64,000 bases of DNA from positions 3,410,001 through 3,474,000 of the forward strand of contig NZ_CP035913.1 in the NCBI RefSeq assembly GCF_004209755.1, in the 5' to 3' direction. Below the pieces are notes generated by a model. The model saw only the letters and a program-made list of their open reading frames with translations, made no database searches and had not been told where the DNA came from. The stretch comes from Pseudoduganella lutea. GTDB lineage: Bacteria; Pseudomonadota; Gammaproteobacteria; Burkholderiales; Burkholderiaceae_D. Each line of letters opens with the position of its first letter. Positions within the stretch are counted from its first letter, which is position 1. The position numbers and the translations under genes are program-made. Positions 11,827 through 20,462 of this stretch are shown here, in pieces.

Positions 11827-12411
11827 TCACCGCCTGGCGGTTGAACGTGCGCCCTGCAGTGCCACGAGAGCGCGGTCGAAGTCGTAATCCCGCCCCGCTG
11901 CCAGGATGGTGTGCCAGGCAGCCGCCCCCAGCGCCTTTTCCAGCACGATTTCATACTTGTCCATGATGTCGATCGCCATGCCGTTGCCCTCGTCGAGCAG
12001 CGCGCCAAGGTGGTCGAGCAATTCCTGCACGTCGCGCATCGCGTTCGCCTGCACCGGTTTGATGGGTGTGGCGACTTCCTTCGGCACGGTGACATCGATG
12101 CACGCCTGCACACGCTGCAACGCCGCTTCAAGATCGCCCAGCAGTGCATGCACGGTGCTGCCGCTTGCCAGCGCCTTCTCGACTTCCATCGCGATGGCTT
12201 GCACTTCGCCGGCGCCCAGCAGCCCGGCCGCCCCCCGCAATGTGTGGACGGTGCGGCAGGCACCGGCATGGTCGCCGGCCGCGATCTGCGCCGTGACAGC
12301 GCGTGCGGCACCGAGATGCACGGTGAAGCGCTTCAGGGCGCTGAAATAGATCGTGCTGTTGCCCAGCAATCGCGCGATGCCTGCCTCCACATCGAGTACG
12401 GGAATATTCAT
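11827..12411 (-). CDS. Orphan Hpt (histidine phosphotransfer) domain protein
   Basis: 194 residues. Residues 10-105 form an Hpt domain, with the phosphoacceptor His56 in HTLRGAAGLLGA, the family consensus. The C-terminal 70 residues (LLDHLGALLDEGNGMAIDIMD ... DFDRALVAL) resemble the tail that follows Hpt domains in large hybrid kinases. The protein therefore looks like a detached phosphorelay module that passes phosphate between a hybrid kinase and a response regulator. No kinase or regulator gene is adjacent, so the partner is unknown. Confidence 0.8.
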   Translation of the reverse strand: MNIPVLDVEAGIARLLGNSTIYFSALKRFTVHLGAARAVTAQIAAGDHAGACRTVHTLRGAAGLLGAGEVQAIAMEVEKALASGSTVHALLGDLEAALQRVQACIDVTVPKEVATPIKPVQANAMRDVQELLDHLGALLDEGNGMAIDIMDKYEIVLEKALGAAAWHTILAAGRDYDFDRALVALQGARSTARR

Positions 12412-12699
12412 TCCAGCCGCATGCCCATCATTGCATGGCGAATGGCCAGTTGCGTATTACCGCCGCCACGCCACCACAGTCGGCACGCGCCGCCGCCATC
12501 ATTCGCGCACGCATGTCAGCCTCCATTTCGTTACCGGCTAGCCCGGCCATTGGGGGATTTTATGCGAAATCGGGTGCCACGAAAGGCCTTGTTACGCCTG
12601 TTACCATTCGCGCGGGAACGCGATATGCCCGATGCCGGCGTTACAATAAGGTCTCCCCACCACAGGCCAGCCCAATTGAAAAACACGCGCACCCGGCGC
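12412..12699 (+). promoter_or_regulatory. Hpt-pssA divergent intergenic region with a putative pssA promoter
   Basis: 288 bases between divergent genes. TACAAT at 12642-12647 resembles a -10 box for pssA, but no clear -35 stands out. No other structure was recognised. If this promoter is used, the pssA start must be at TTG 12676 or ATG 12700. Confidence 0.4.
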
Positions 12700-13458
12700 A
12701 TGCAACGCGCCAAATTTGCCCTGCCCAGTTTCGTGACGCTGCTGTCGATCGGCTGCGGTTTCGGCAGCATCGTGATTTCCGTGGACAATGCGCACATCGG
12801 CTTTCCGCAGGATTACCGCCTGGCTGCGGCGTTGCTGGTCCTGGCTGGCATCTTCGATGCGCTCGATGGATTCGTTGCACGCGCCACTGGCACCAGTTCG
12901 GAATTCGGCGTGCAGCTCGATTCGATCGCCGATGTGATGAACTTCGGCATCGGGCCGGCGATACTGCTGTATTGCTATGCGTTCGTGCAGATCGGGCCGG
13001 CCGATCCCACGCTGCTCCGCGTGGGCGGCCTGGCGGCATTCATCTTCGTGGCCTGCGGCGCGCTGCGCCTGGCCCGCTTCAACGTGAGCGTGGGCCGCAC
13101 CGATCCGAAATATTTCGTGGGCATGCCGATCACGGCGGGCGCCGCCTGTGTGGCATCGGTGGTGGTGGCGTGGCCGTTCCCGCCGGAGACGAGCCTGCAC
13201 GGCTGGCTGGTGGTGGGGTTGCTGTTCGTCGTGGGCAGCCTGATGGTGTCCACCATCCGCTTCCCCAGCTCCAAGCAAAAGAAAAGCATGGCCGCGCTGG
13301 TGCTGCTGCTGGTGAACGTGGGCTTGCTCGTCTGGCTGCGCTTCTATTATTTCGTGCTGTTCTTCGTGGTGTACATCGCCGGCACGCTGGCACTTAATCT
13401 CGCCTGGAAGAGCGGCTGGAAGGGCATTGCCCCGCCGCTCGTCTATGAGGATGAGTGA
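12700..13458 (+). CDS. pssA: CDP-diacylglycerol-serine O-phosphatidyltransferase (phosphatidylserine synthase)
   Basis: 252 residues from the ATG at 12700; in-frame alternatives are TTG 12676 and ATG 12625. The integral membrane enzyme transfers a phosphatidyl group from CDP-diacylglycerol to serine, the first committed step to phosphatidylethanolamine. The CDP-alcohol phosphatidyltransferase signature D-G-x2-A-R-x8-G-x3-D-x3-D is intact (DALDGFVARATG, then G-VQL-D-SIA-D) near residues 50-75. Six or more membrane helices follow, including the very hydrophobic C-terminal part. The substrate is inferred from family resemblance (pssA type). It contrasts with the ynbA-like enzyme at 55.2-55.9 kb, which has the same fold but altered metal ligands. 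Confidence 0.85.
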   Translation: MQRAKFALPSFVTLLSIGCGFGSIVISVDNAHIGFPQDYRLAAALLVLAGIFDALDGFVARATGTSSEFGVQLDSIADVMNFGIGPAILLYCYAFVQIGPADPTLLRVGGLAAFIFVACGALRLARFNVSVGRTDPKYFVGMPITAGAACVASVVVAWPFPPETSLHGWLVVGLLFVVGSLMVSTIRFPSSKQKKSMAALVLLLVNVGLLVWLRFYYFVLFFVVYIAGTLALNLAWKSGWKGIAPPLVYEDE

Positions 13459-13498
13459 AACGCGGGACCAGGCCGCGAGAACAATCCCGTAACCGCGA

Positions 13499-14401
13499 TC
13501 ACGGCACCTCGTGGCCCTGTGCCGCGACCAGGATCTCGAACCATTGGGAGCGCGACAGCTTGAACCGCGTGGCGCGCACCGCCTCTTCGATCGCCTCGAT
13601 GCGGCCGCTGCCCGTCAGCGGGATCGGTGCCGAAGGCAGCTGCATGATCCAGGCAAAGACCACGCTGCCAAACGGCTGTTCGAGTTCCGCGGCGATGCGC
13701 GCGATCGTGGCGCGCAGCGCTTCGGTGGCTGGATCGTCGCGGAACAGGCGGCCGCCGGCCAGCGGCGACCAGATCATCGGCGCCACGCGCAAGTCCTGCA
13801 GGCCGTCGAACGTTTCATCGTACAGCGGTGCCGTGTGCAGTGGCGAAAACTCCACCTGGTTGGTGACCAGCGGAATGCGCCGATGCAGGCATTCGAACTG
13901 GTGCCGGCTGAAATTCGAGACGCCGAAATGCTTCACCTTGCCCGCCGCGCGCAAGCCCTCGAAGGTTTCGGCGATCTCGTCGAAGTCCATCAGAGGATCG
14001 GGGCGATGGATCAGCAGCAGATCAAGGAAATCGGTGTGCAGCGCCTTGAGCGAGTTGTCGACGGAAGCCGTGATGTGCGCCGCCGACGTGTCGTACTGCT
14101 TGATCGTGTGCGCCGGGCGTGCCGGCGATACCAGCTGGATGCCGCACTTGCTGATGAGCTGGATCTGCTCGCGCACCGCCGGCCGCAGCGCGAGTGCTTC
14201 GCCGAACAGCTCTTCCACGCTGTAATGCCCGTAGATGTCGGCATGGTCGAAGCTCGTCACGCCCAGTTCGATGCAGCGTTCGATCAGCGCCAGTCGCTCC
14301 CGTGGCGCCATCTTCCACTCCGCCATGCGCCACATGCCGGCAACGATGCGGGAGAGCGCGGGACCATTTTCGGCAGTACGGACGGCGGGGCAGGAAGTCA
14401 T
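13499..14401 (-). CDS. Aldo/keto reductase
   Basis: 300 residues, a usual length for the superfamily. These are NADPH-dependent (alpha/beta)8-barrel enzymes that reduce carbonyl groups. The catalytic tetrad is complete: Asp52 and Tyr57 (DHADIYG), Lys85 (LISKCG) and His132 (LLLIHRPD). The C-terminal cofactor region with PLTGSGRIEAIEEAV is also recognisable and close to the YdhF branch. The substrate cannot be told from sequence. It is convergent with pssA and transcribed alone; a dacC terminator lies just upstream. Confidence 0.9.
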   Translation of the reverse strand: MTSCPAVRTAENGPALSRIVAGMWRMAEWKMAPRERLALIERCIELGVTSFDHADIYGHYSVEELFGEALALRPAVREQIQLISKCGIQLVSPARPAHTIKQYDTSAAHITASVDNSLKALHTDFLDLLLIHRPDPLMDFDEIAETFEGLRAAGKVKHFGVSNFSRHQFECLHRRIPLVTNQVEFSPLHTAPLYDETFDGLQDLRVAPMIWSPLAGGRLFRDDPATEALRATIARIAAELEQPFGSVVFAWIMQLPSAPIPLTGSGRIEAIEEAVRATRFKLSRSQWFEILVAAQGHEVP

Positions 14402-14453
14402 GGCGGCCTTCTTTCAATTTGAATGGAACAACGATTATAGAGCCGTGCGGATG

Positions 14454-14482
14454 AAAAAAGCCCGCCGGGCGGCGGGCTTTTC
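14454..14482 (-). terminator. Terminator downstream of dacC
   Basis: Read on the minus strand: AAAAGCCCGCC, a short loop, GGCGGGCTTTTTT. It is strong in the dacC direction, 26 bases past its stop codon. Confidence 0.85.
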
Positions 14483-14507
14483 AAAGGTCAGGAAGCCGGC
14501 GAATGGC

Positions 14508-15653
14508 TTATTTCAGCCACAGGCGCATCGAATCCCATGCGCGGCCGAAGATCGACGCCTGTTCCACCGTTTCCAGCGCAACGACCGGCAGTTCCAGCAG
14601 CGGTTTGCCGTCCACCATCATCTTCAGCTTGCCCACGTTGGCGCCCGCAGGCACTGGCGCCACGATAGGATCCTTCCGTTCCAGCACCGGCTTCATCTTG
14701 GCAGCCACACCCTTCGGCACGGTCACCAGCACATCCTGGCGGAAGCCGATCTTCATCGTGTTCTGCGCACCCTTCCAGACCTGCAGCGTGTCGACGGCCT
14801 GGCCTTTGGCATACAGCTTCACGGTATCGAAATTCTGGAAGCCCCAGTTCAGCAGCTTCTGGCTTTCGGCCGTTCGCGTGGCATCCGAGTTCGTGCCCAT
14901 CACCACCGAGATCAGGCGGCGTTCCACGTTGCCGCTCGGCCGCTTGGCCGATGCCACCATGCAGTAACCGGCCGATTCCGTGTGGCCGGTCTTCATGCCG
15001 TCCACGGTCGGGTCGAGCCACAGCAGGCGGTTGCGGTTCTGCTGCGTGATCTTGTTGTAGGTGAAGCTCTTGACGGAGTCGATCTTGTAGTACTGGGGGA
15101 ACTCCTGGATCACGTGCTTGGCCAGGATCGACAGGTCGCGCGCGGTGGTGAAGTTGTCCGGGCTGGGCAGGCCGTGCGGATTGGCGAAGCGGGTGTTGGT
15201 CATGCCAAGGCGTTTCGCCTCGCGGTTCATCAGCGTGACGAAGGTGGCTTCGTCGCCGGCCACCGCTTCGGCCAGCGCCACGGCGGCGTCGTTGCCCGAC
15301 TGGACCATCAGGCCGTGCAGCAGGTCGTCGATCGACACCGGCACGGCCGGATCGATGAACATCTTCGAGCTGGAGGAATCGACCTTCCACGCGCGCACGG
15401 AAACGTTGACCTTCTGGTTGATGTCGAGCTTCTTGTCGCGCAGTGCCTCGAAGGTGAGGTACGCGGTCATGATCTTGGTCAGCGAAGCCGGCTCGACGCG
15501 CATGTTCGGGTCTTGCGCGGCGATCAGCTGGCCACTGGTGGCATCGAGCAGCAGCCAGGACTTGGCGGCGATGGTCGGTGCGGGAATGGTCTGGGCGACG
15601 GCGGAAGAAAGTATCAGGACACTGGAAGCCAGTGCCGCGAGCAGTTTTTTCAT
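14508..15653 (-). CDS. dacC: D-alanyl-D-alanine carboxypeptidase (penicillin-binding protein 5/6 type)
   Basis: 381 residues. The enzyme removes the terminal D-Ala from peptidoglycan pentapeptides. A signal peptide covers residues 1-20 (ends SSAVAQ). The active-site motifs are SLTK at 57-60 (Ser57 nucleophile), SGN near 120 and KTG near 220. The C-terminal beta domain (residues 285-360) and an amphipathic end (WDSMRLWLK) that anchors these enzymes to the membrane are present. A TATAAT-type -10 box lies upstream at 15734-15739. The symbol is the one commonly used in related species; dacA is an equally possible name. Confidence 0.93.
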   Translation of the reverse strand: MKKLLAALASSVLILSSAVAQTIPAPTIAAKSWLLLDATSGQLIAAQDPNMRVEPASLTKIMTAYLTFEALRDKKLDINQKVNVSVRAWKVDSSSSKMFIDPAVPVSIDDLLHGLMVQSGNDAAVALAEAVAGDEATFVTLMNREAKRLGMTNTRFANPHGLPSPDNFTTARDLSILAKHVIQEFPQYYKIDSVKSFTYNKITQQNRNRLLWLDPTVDGMKTGHTESAGYCMVASAKRPSGNVERRLISVVMGTNSDATRTAESQKLLNWGFQNFDTVKLYAKGQAVDTLQVWKGAQNTMKIGFRQDVLVTVPKGVAAKMKPVLERKDPIVAPVPAGANVGKLKMMVDGKPLLELPVVALETVEQASIFGRAWDSMRLWLK

Positions 15654-15733
15654 GGATCTGGAATCTCTATGTGAGGCGCCTAAGAAAGCGTGAAGCTGTG
15701 GACCATTTTGTTCAGCAAAAAAATGGCCCGGAC

Positions 15734-15739
15734 ATTATA
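15734..15739 (-). promoter_or_regulatory. -10 box upstream of dacC
   Basis: ATTATA on the plus strand reads TATAAT toward dacC, 81 bases before its start. No clear -35 element was found. Confidence 0.45.
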
Positions 15740-15744
15740 GGCGC

Positions 15745-16419
15745 TCACGCGTCCTCGGTGTCGTCCCTTTGCTGCGCCTCTTGCGCCCGGCCCAGCCACA
15801 ATGCGATCACCCAGCTCTTGATGTGATTGAGTTTGCGATGGAAGAAGTGGTCCGCTCCCGGGATCACCAGCACCGGCACGTCCTGCGGCCGGGCCCAGTC
15901 GAACACGGCCTGCACGGGGATCGTGTCGTCGTTCTCGCCGTGGATCAGGATCGTGTTCGGCGCGATGTCCGCCATCTGCCACTTGCCGGCCGCGGCGCCC
16001 ACCAGTACCAGGCCCTCAACGGGTGTGCCGGCGGCGGCGAGGCGCTGGGCGAGCTGCGACTGAACGTAGGTGCCGAACGAGAAGCCGGCCAGCGCCACGG
16101 GCAGGTCGGGGAATTTCTCGACCATGTGGCGGTACAGCAGTTCCATGTCGTCCGTCTCGCCGTGGCCGCGGTCATGTTCACCTTCCGACTGGCCTACGCC
16201 GCGGAAGTTGATGCGAGCCACCGCATAGTCGAGCGCCACGAAGGCGCGTGCCAGCGTTTGCGTGACCTTGTTTTCCATCGTGCCGCCGTACAGCGGGTGC
16301 GGGTGCGCCACCAGCGCGATGCCGCGCGGCTTTTTGCCATCCAGCGGCAGGTCGATCAGGCCTTCCATCAGGCCGGCATTGCCCTGCATGGTGAAGTGCT
16401 TGGTGTTCTTGTTCATCAT
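15745..16419 (-). CDS. Alpha/beta hydrolase (dienelactone hydrolase-like)
   Basis: 224 residues with a complete alpha/beta-hydrolase triad: Ser114 in the nucleophile elbow GFSFG, Asp164 or Asp165 in GENDDTIP and His191 in PGADHFF. The N-terminal AHPHPLYGGTMENKV block is typical of a family of short serine hydrolases of unknown substrate found next to other housekeeping genes in beta-proteobacteria. No signal peptide, so cytosolic. The start overlaps the ferredoxin stop codon (TAATG), so the two are probably translated together. Confidence 0.85.
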   Translation of the reverse strand: MMNKNTKHFTMQGNAGLMEGLIDLPLDGKKPRGIALVAHPHPLYGGTMENKVTQTLARAFVALDYAVARINFRGVGQSEGEHDRGHGETDDMELLYRHMVEKFPDLPVALAGFSFGTYVQSQLAQRLAAAGTPVEGLVLVGAAAGKWQMADIAPNTILIHGENDDTIPVQAVFDWARPQDVPVLVIPGADHFFHRKLNHIKSWVIALWLGRAQEAQQRDDTEDA

Positions 16420-16739
16420 TACTTGATCTTGAGCCTTTCTACCGGTTGGCCACCGACCAGGTGGCTATCGATGATTTCGTCGATGTCGGAAGTGTCCACG
16501 TAGGTGTACCACGTGCCTTCGGGGTAAACGACCAGCACGGGACCGTGCTCGCAGCGGTCCAGGCAGCCGGCCTGGTTGATGCGCACGCCGCCCGCGCCAT
16601 TGATGTCCAGTTGCTTGCAGCGCTTCTTCGCGTGCTTCTGCGCCTGCTCGGCGCCGCGCGGGCCGCAGCTTTCGCGGCCGTCTTCGCGCGCGTTCATGCA
16701 GAAGAACACGTGGTGCTTAAAGTAGGGAGTTTCGCTCAT
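16419..16739 (-). CDS. Thioredoxin-like [2Fe-2S] ferredoxin
   Basis: 106 residues. Four cysteines with thioredoxin-like ferredoxin spacing, Cys14, Cys25, Cys59 and Cys63 (FFCMNARED, ESCGPRG, GCLDRCEHG), are set to hold a [2Fe-2S] cluster. The fold is that of the NuoE/24-kDa subunit of complex I. The redox partner is unknown. It is the upstream gene of a two-gene unit with the alpha/beta hydrolase, sharing one base of overlap. Confidence 0.88.
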   Translation of the reverse strand: MSETPYFKHHVFFCMNAREDGRESCGPRGAEQAQKHAKKRCKQLDINGAGGVRINQAGCLDRCEHGPVLVVYPEGTWYTYVDTSDIDEIIDSHLVGGQPVERLKIK

Positions 16740-16801
16740 GCCTGCCTCGCTGTTGCCTTGCCAATGCTTCGGTTGAAGCCAAGCCGTAATGATACCCGCG
16801 A

Positions 16802-18013
16802 TCAGGGTTTGTTGAGTTTATGGGAAGGCAGCCACAGGAACCACAATGCGAAGAAGGGCCACAGCAGCGACAGGAACTGGGCGGCGCCGTTGAAGTTCAG
16901 GAATTTTCCTTGCACCCACGTCTGCATTGTGGCGCTGAAGTAGGGATTGACCGGCGTGCTGTTGACCACCAGGATGCCGAGCAGGATGGTGGCGATCGCC
17001 AGGCGGCGCTGCGCCACCGGCGGTGCAAAGGCCAGGCCTGCCATCATGATGCCGCCGATGAGGAAACCGCCTTGCGCACCCGGCGTGACCCAGGCGAACG
17101 CGTTATCGGGCGTGAACAGCAGGGCCGTGGCCAGTGTTTTCGTCAGCACGGCGGCGGCCAGCAAGACCGCTGCCAGGAGCAGGCGAGGTGCCGGGCGGCG
17201 CATGAGGCACAGCAGCGTCAGTGCGCCGCCGACCATGCCGCATGCGGTAATCATCGTTTCGGAGAGCCAGTACTGCTCCACCGTCAGTTCCGGATCGGGG
17301 CGCACGTAGGCCAGCAGGTCGATGTCCATTTCCAGCAGGTCGCTCAGCCAGCCCGAGATCGTGGGCAGCACCTGGCCCTGGCCGAACAGGAACGACGTCG
17401 GGTAGATCTGTGCCAGTGGCCACAGTGCCACCAGCACCAGGCCCTGGCTCGCATGCAGGGCGAACCAGCGCTGCCGCAACCGGTACAGGTGACTGGTGTC
17501 GAGCAGCTTGCGCGCCGTGATCACGCCGATCAGGCCGCCCAGTGCGCAGCCGGCCGTGTTGGTATAGAAATCGAGGTTCGACGAAACGCGGCTGGGCAGG
17601 AAGGTCTGCACGGCTTCCATCAGGCCGGACACGAACGCGCCAAGGAAGGCTGTCGCGATGAACGCCAGGATGCCGCGCAATGCCGGGTGCAGCGCATAGG
17701 CGATCAGCATGCCGAACGGTACGTAGCCGATCACGTTGATGATGGCGTCGAACTTCGTCCAGTAGCGCGGCATCGCCGTATGCTCGAGGAAGATGAACGG
17801 CGACAGCCCCTGGTTGTGCCAGCCGGAGAACGGGTACCAGCTGGCATAGATGATCAGCAGCAGGTAGGCCAGCAGGCTGGCCCGGGACACTGGCGAGCCG
17901 CGCTGCGGCCGTGCCTCGGGTGCCGGCCCGCCCTTGGCCGATGCCGGCGCCGGCATGGGTGGCGGAGCAGGCGGCGTGCCCGCTGCTGAACCGGCGCGTT
18001 CGTCCCCGCTCAT
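16802..18013 (-). CDS. VanZ-like multi-span membrane protein, last gene of the MCE operon
   Basis: 403 residues, much longer than the 130-200 of a single VanZ domain. After a Pro/Ala-rich cytoplasmic N-terminus (about 45 residues) there are about ten hydrophobic segments. The VanZ-like part is residues 45-170 (WYPFSGW, DAIINVIGYVPFGML, GLMEAVQTFLPSRVSSNLDF), and the second half is an additional membrane region. The function of such proteins is not established. It starts 2 bases after the lipoprotein gene, so it is in the same operon as an MCE lipid transporter, which suggests an envelope role. Confidence 0.75.
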   Translation of the reverse strand: MSGDERAGSAAGTPPAPPPMPAPASAKGGPAPEARPQRGSPVSRASLLAYLLLIIYASWYPFSGWHNQGLSPFIFLEHTAMPRYWTKFDAIINVIGYVPFGMLIAYALHPALRGILAFIATAFLGAFVSGLMEAVQTFLPSRVSSNLDFYTNTAGCALGGLIGVITARKLLDTSHLYRLRQRWFALHASQGLVLVALWPLAQIYPTSFLFGQGQVLPTISGWLSDLLEMDIDLLAYVRPDPELTVEQYWLSETMITACGMVGGALTLLCLMRRPAPRLLLAAVLLAAAVLTKTLATALLFTPDNAFAWVTPGAQGGFLIGGIMMAGLAFAPPVAQRRLAIATILLGILVVNSTPVNPYFSATMQTWVQGKFLNFNGAAQFLSLLWPFFALWFLWLPSHKLNKP

Positions 18014-18015
18014 GT

Positions 18016-18648
18016 TCAGCGCGGCGGCAGCGTGGCCAGCCAGGTGAGGAGATCGGCTGCGATCGCGTCCGACGTGGCGGCCAGCGCACTGGCACCACCG
18101 GCCGCGTCGGCACTGGGTGCTTCCGTCGAGCGGGTAAATGTGCGCTGGTCCACGAGCTGGTGGCCGCGGAACAGCGAGGCGCGCAGCGAGATGTTGGCGG
18201 TACTTTGCGTGGCGCTGGCAAAGTTTTGCGAGAACTCGTCCATTTCCAGCCGCAGCACCGGCACGCCGCCGGTGGCATCGAGGGTCGACAGCACCTTCAC
18301 GCCACCCTGCGCGATACGCGCCTTCATCCGCTGGGACAGCAGTTGCAGCGGCGTGGCGGCCCAGCGGTTGTACGCATAGGGCAACGCCTGCTGTGCATTC
18401 GCATAGGTGAGGCGGTAGAACATGCGGTCCGTATCGAGCGTGGCCGGTCCGTTCACGTCGGCCACGATCAGCGCGGGAATGGCAGCCGCCGCCGGTGTTG
18501 GCGTCACGGGCGCGGCCACCGGGCCGAAATCGAAGCTGGTGGGGGCGGGAGCCTTCGTCGAGGCGCAGCCGGCCAGCAGGGCGGTGCAGGCCGCGACGAT
18601 GGCGGCGCAGGAGCGGAGGCGGTTGTGGTTCATCGTGTGCTCGTTCAT
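18016..18648 (-). CDS. ABC-type transport auxiliary lipoprotein (PqiC-like)
   Basis: 210 residues with a lipobox LLAGC (Cys28) after a signal peptide. The rest matches the ABC transport auxiliary domain family (MFYRLTYANAQQALPYAYNRWA, later LRASLFRGHQLVDQRTF). In MCE systems such lipoproteins are thought to sit at the outer membrane end of the lipid bridge. The start at 18648 may be replaced by the ATG five codons downstream. It follows the MCE gene by 21 bases. Confidence 0.85.
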   Translation of the reverse strand: MNEHTMNHNRLRSCAAIVAACTALLAGCASTKAPAPTSFDFGPVAAPVTPTPAAAAIPALIVADVNGPATLDTDRMFYRLTYANAQQALPYAYNRWAATPLQLLSQRMKARIAQGGVKVLSTLDATGGVPVLRLEMDEFSQNFASATQSTANISLRASLFRGHQLVDQRTFTRSTEAPSADAAGGASALAATSDAIAADLLTWLATLPPR

Positions 18649-18669
18649 CGGGTGATTGTCACTCGGGCG

Positions 18670-19608
18670 TCATTTGGCCGGCGCCGCGAAGCCAGGTTCG
18701 CCGGGGCCGGGCGCCGCATCCGGTGCGCCGAACAGGATGCTTTGCGGGCGGTCGTTCAGGGTGTTCATCGTGCGGCGCACGGAGCGCATCGACGAGCGTG
18801 TTTCGTCGGTCAGCGCCGTGATGCTCGGCAGCGTTTCAAGTTGGGCGCCGGTCGTTACCGCTTCCACGCCGGTTACCGCCCGGTCGACCGAGTCGCCGAT
18901 GCGGGTCAGCGTGCCCTCCGGGCCGTGCAGGCTTTGCGACAGCGCCGTCACGTCCTGCGCGAGCGTGTTGACGGAATCGATTGCCGTTTCCGCCTTCGCA
19001 GCGAGCGCCGGCAGCTTCTCGATCGTGGGGCCCAGCTGGTCCGGCAGTGCCTTGTAACGGTTGACGGTCTCGCTCACGTCCGAGAATGCCGCCAGGATCG
19101 TCTTGCGGTTCTCGTCGTTGAGCAGGTCATTGAGTTTTTCCGTTACCTCTTCCGCCTGCGACAGGATCGCGGTGCCGCGCTTTTCCAGCTGGTCGAGCAG
19201 GCCGGGGCGCAACGGAATGCGCGCAGGATCATCGGCATTGGTCGTCAGGCGCTGCGAGCCCACCGAGGCATCGTCCAGCTGGATGTAAGCGATGCCGGTC
19301 ACCCCCTGGTAACCCAGCGTGGCATACGTGGTTTTCGTAATGGGCGTGGCGGGGTCGATCGCCAGGTGGATCAGGATCTGGCCGGCCATCTTCGGATCGA
19401 AGTCGATGGCGTCCACCTTGCCCACCTCGAGGCCGCGGTAGCGCACTGCCGCCTGCGGGTTCAGGCCCGGCACGGCGAGCGTGGTGGCCAGCAGGTAGGG
19501 ATCGTATTCCACGCGGTCGCGATTGAACCAGATGCCGAACAGGACAGCGGCCGTGAGCAGGGCCAGCGTGAAGATGCCGGTCATGAAGGCGTGCGATCGG
19601 TTTTCCAT
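18670..19608 (-). CDS. MlaD/MCE family lipid-binding protein
   Basis: 312 residues. An N-terminal membrane helix (residues 9-27, FMTGIFTLALLTAAVLFGIWF) is followed by the MCE domain (about 38-115, with GLNPQAAVRYRGLEVGKV and GYQGVTGIAYIQL). A long helical part from 140 to 275 suits a hexameric tube, and the low-complexity Pro/Gly-rich C-terminus is probably disordered. MCE proteins bind lipids in the periplasm and couple to an MlaEF-type ABC transporter. The single MCE domain plus helical tail resembles the MlaD/LetB side of the family. It is third in the operon. Confidence 0.9.
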   Translation of the reverse strand: MENRSHAFMTGIFTLALLTAAVLFGIWFNRDRVEYDPYLLATTLAVPGLNPQAAVRYRGLEVGKVDAIDFDPKMAGQILIHLAIDPATPITKTTYATLGYQGVTGIAYIQLDDASVGSQRLTTNADDPARIPLRPGLLDQLEKRGTAILSQAEEVTEKLNDLLNDENRKTILAAFSDVSETVNRYKALPDQLGPTIEKLPALAAKAETAIDSVNTLAQDVTALSQSLHGPEGTLTRIGDSVDRAVTGVEAVTTGAQLETLPSITALTDETRSSMRSVRRTMNTLNDRPQSILFGAPDAAPGPGEPGFAAPAK

Positions 19609-19634
19609 GTGTGCTCCTTGTTGTTCCCGGGCCG

Positions 19635-20462
19635 CTATTGAAGCGCCTCGAGTGCCCGCTTGCCGCGGTCGCCCAGGAAGAATTCCTTGATGAACGGGTG
19701 GTCGACGTTGATGACTTCCTTCGTCGGCCCCACCGCGATCACGTGTTTTTCCGCCAGCACGGCGATACGGGTGGACAGCGCGAACAACGTATCGAGGTCG
19801 TGCGTGACCATCACCACCGTGAGGCCAAGCTCGCGGTGCAGCGACTTGATCAGCGAAACGAAGCTCTCCGAGCGGTCCGGATCCAGGCCGGCCGTGGGCT
19901 CGTCCAGGAACAACAGCTTTGGTTCGAGCGCCAGGGCTCGGGCAAGGGCAACGCGCTTGACCATGCCGCCGGACAGATCGGATGGCATCTTGTTCGCATG
20001 CTCCGGCCCCAGGCCCACCATGTTCATCTTCAGCAGCACGGCATCGCGCACCAATGTATCGGGCAGTACGCGCAGTTCCCGCATCGGCTGGGCAATGTTC
20101 TCGAACACGGTCAGCGCCGAATACAGTGCGCCTTCCTGGAACAGCATGCCCCAGTGGTTGCGCAGCAGTTGCAGCTGGCCAGGCTTGGCCTGCGTGATGT
20201 CCTCGCCAAATATGCGCACGCAGCCTTGCGACGGCCGCTCCAGGCCCAGCATCTGGCGCAGCAGCACCGTCTTGCCGGTGCCGGACCCGCCGACGATGGA
20301 CATGATCTCGCCGTCCTCGATCGTCAGGTTCAGGTCATTGTGGATGACGGTCTTGCCGAACTTCGTCTGCAGGTTCGAGATCTCGACGACGGGCACGCTG
20401 CCGTCCAGCGTCAGTTCGCTTGGCCCGCCGGGGCAACTGCGGTCGATATCCTCGTCCGCCAT
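19635..20462 (-). CDS. MlaF-type ABC transporter ATP-binding protein
   Basis: 275 residues from the ATG at 20462, which overlaps the permease stop (ATGA). The open frame runs upstream, but only in the permease-coding region. It has Walker A GGSGTGKT, the signature LSGGMVKR and Walker B LLFLDEPTAGLDP followed by the H-loop MVTHD. In this family it powers lipid movement by the MlaE-type permease; direction is not given by sequence. It is the second gene of the five-gene operon. Confidence 0.93.
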   Translation of the reverse strand: MADEDIDRSCPGGPSELTLDGSVPVVEISNLQTKFGKTVIHNDLNLTIEDGEIMSIVGGSGTGKTVLLRQMLGLERPSQGCVRIFGEDITQAKPGQLQLLRNHWGMLFQEGALYSALTVFENIAQPMRELRVLPDTLVRDAVLLKMNMVGLGPEHANKMPSDLSGGMVKRVALARALALEPKLLFLDEPTAGLDPDRSESFVSLIKSLHRELGLTVVMVTHDLDTLFALSTRIAVLAEKHVIAVGPTKEVINVDHPFIKEFFLGDRGKRALEALQ

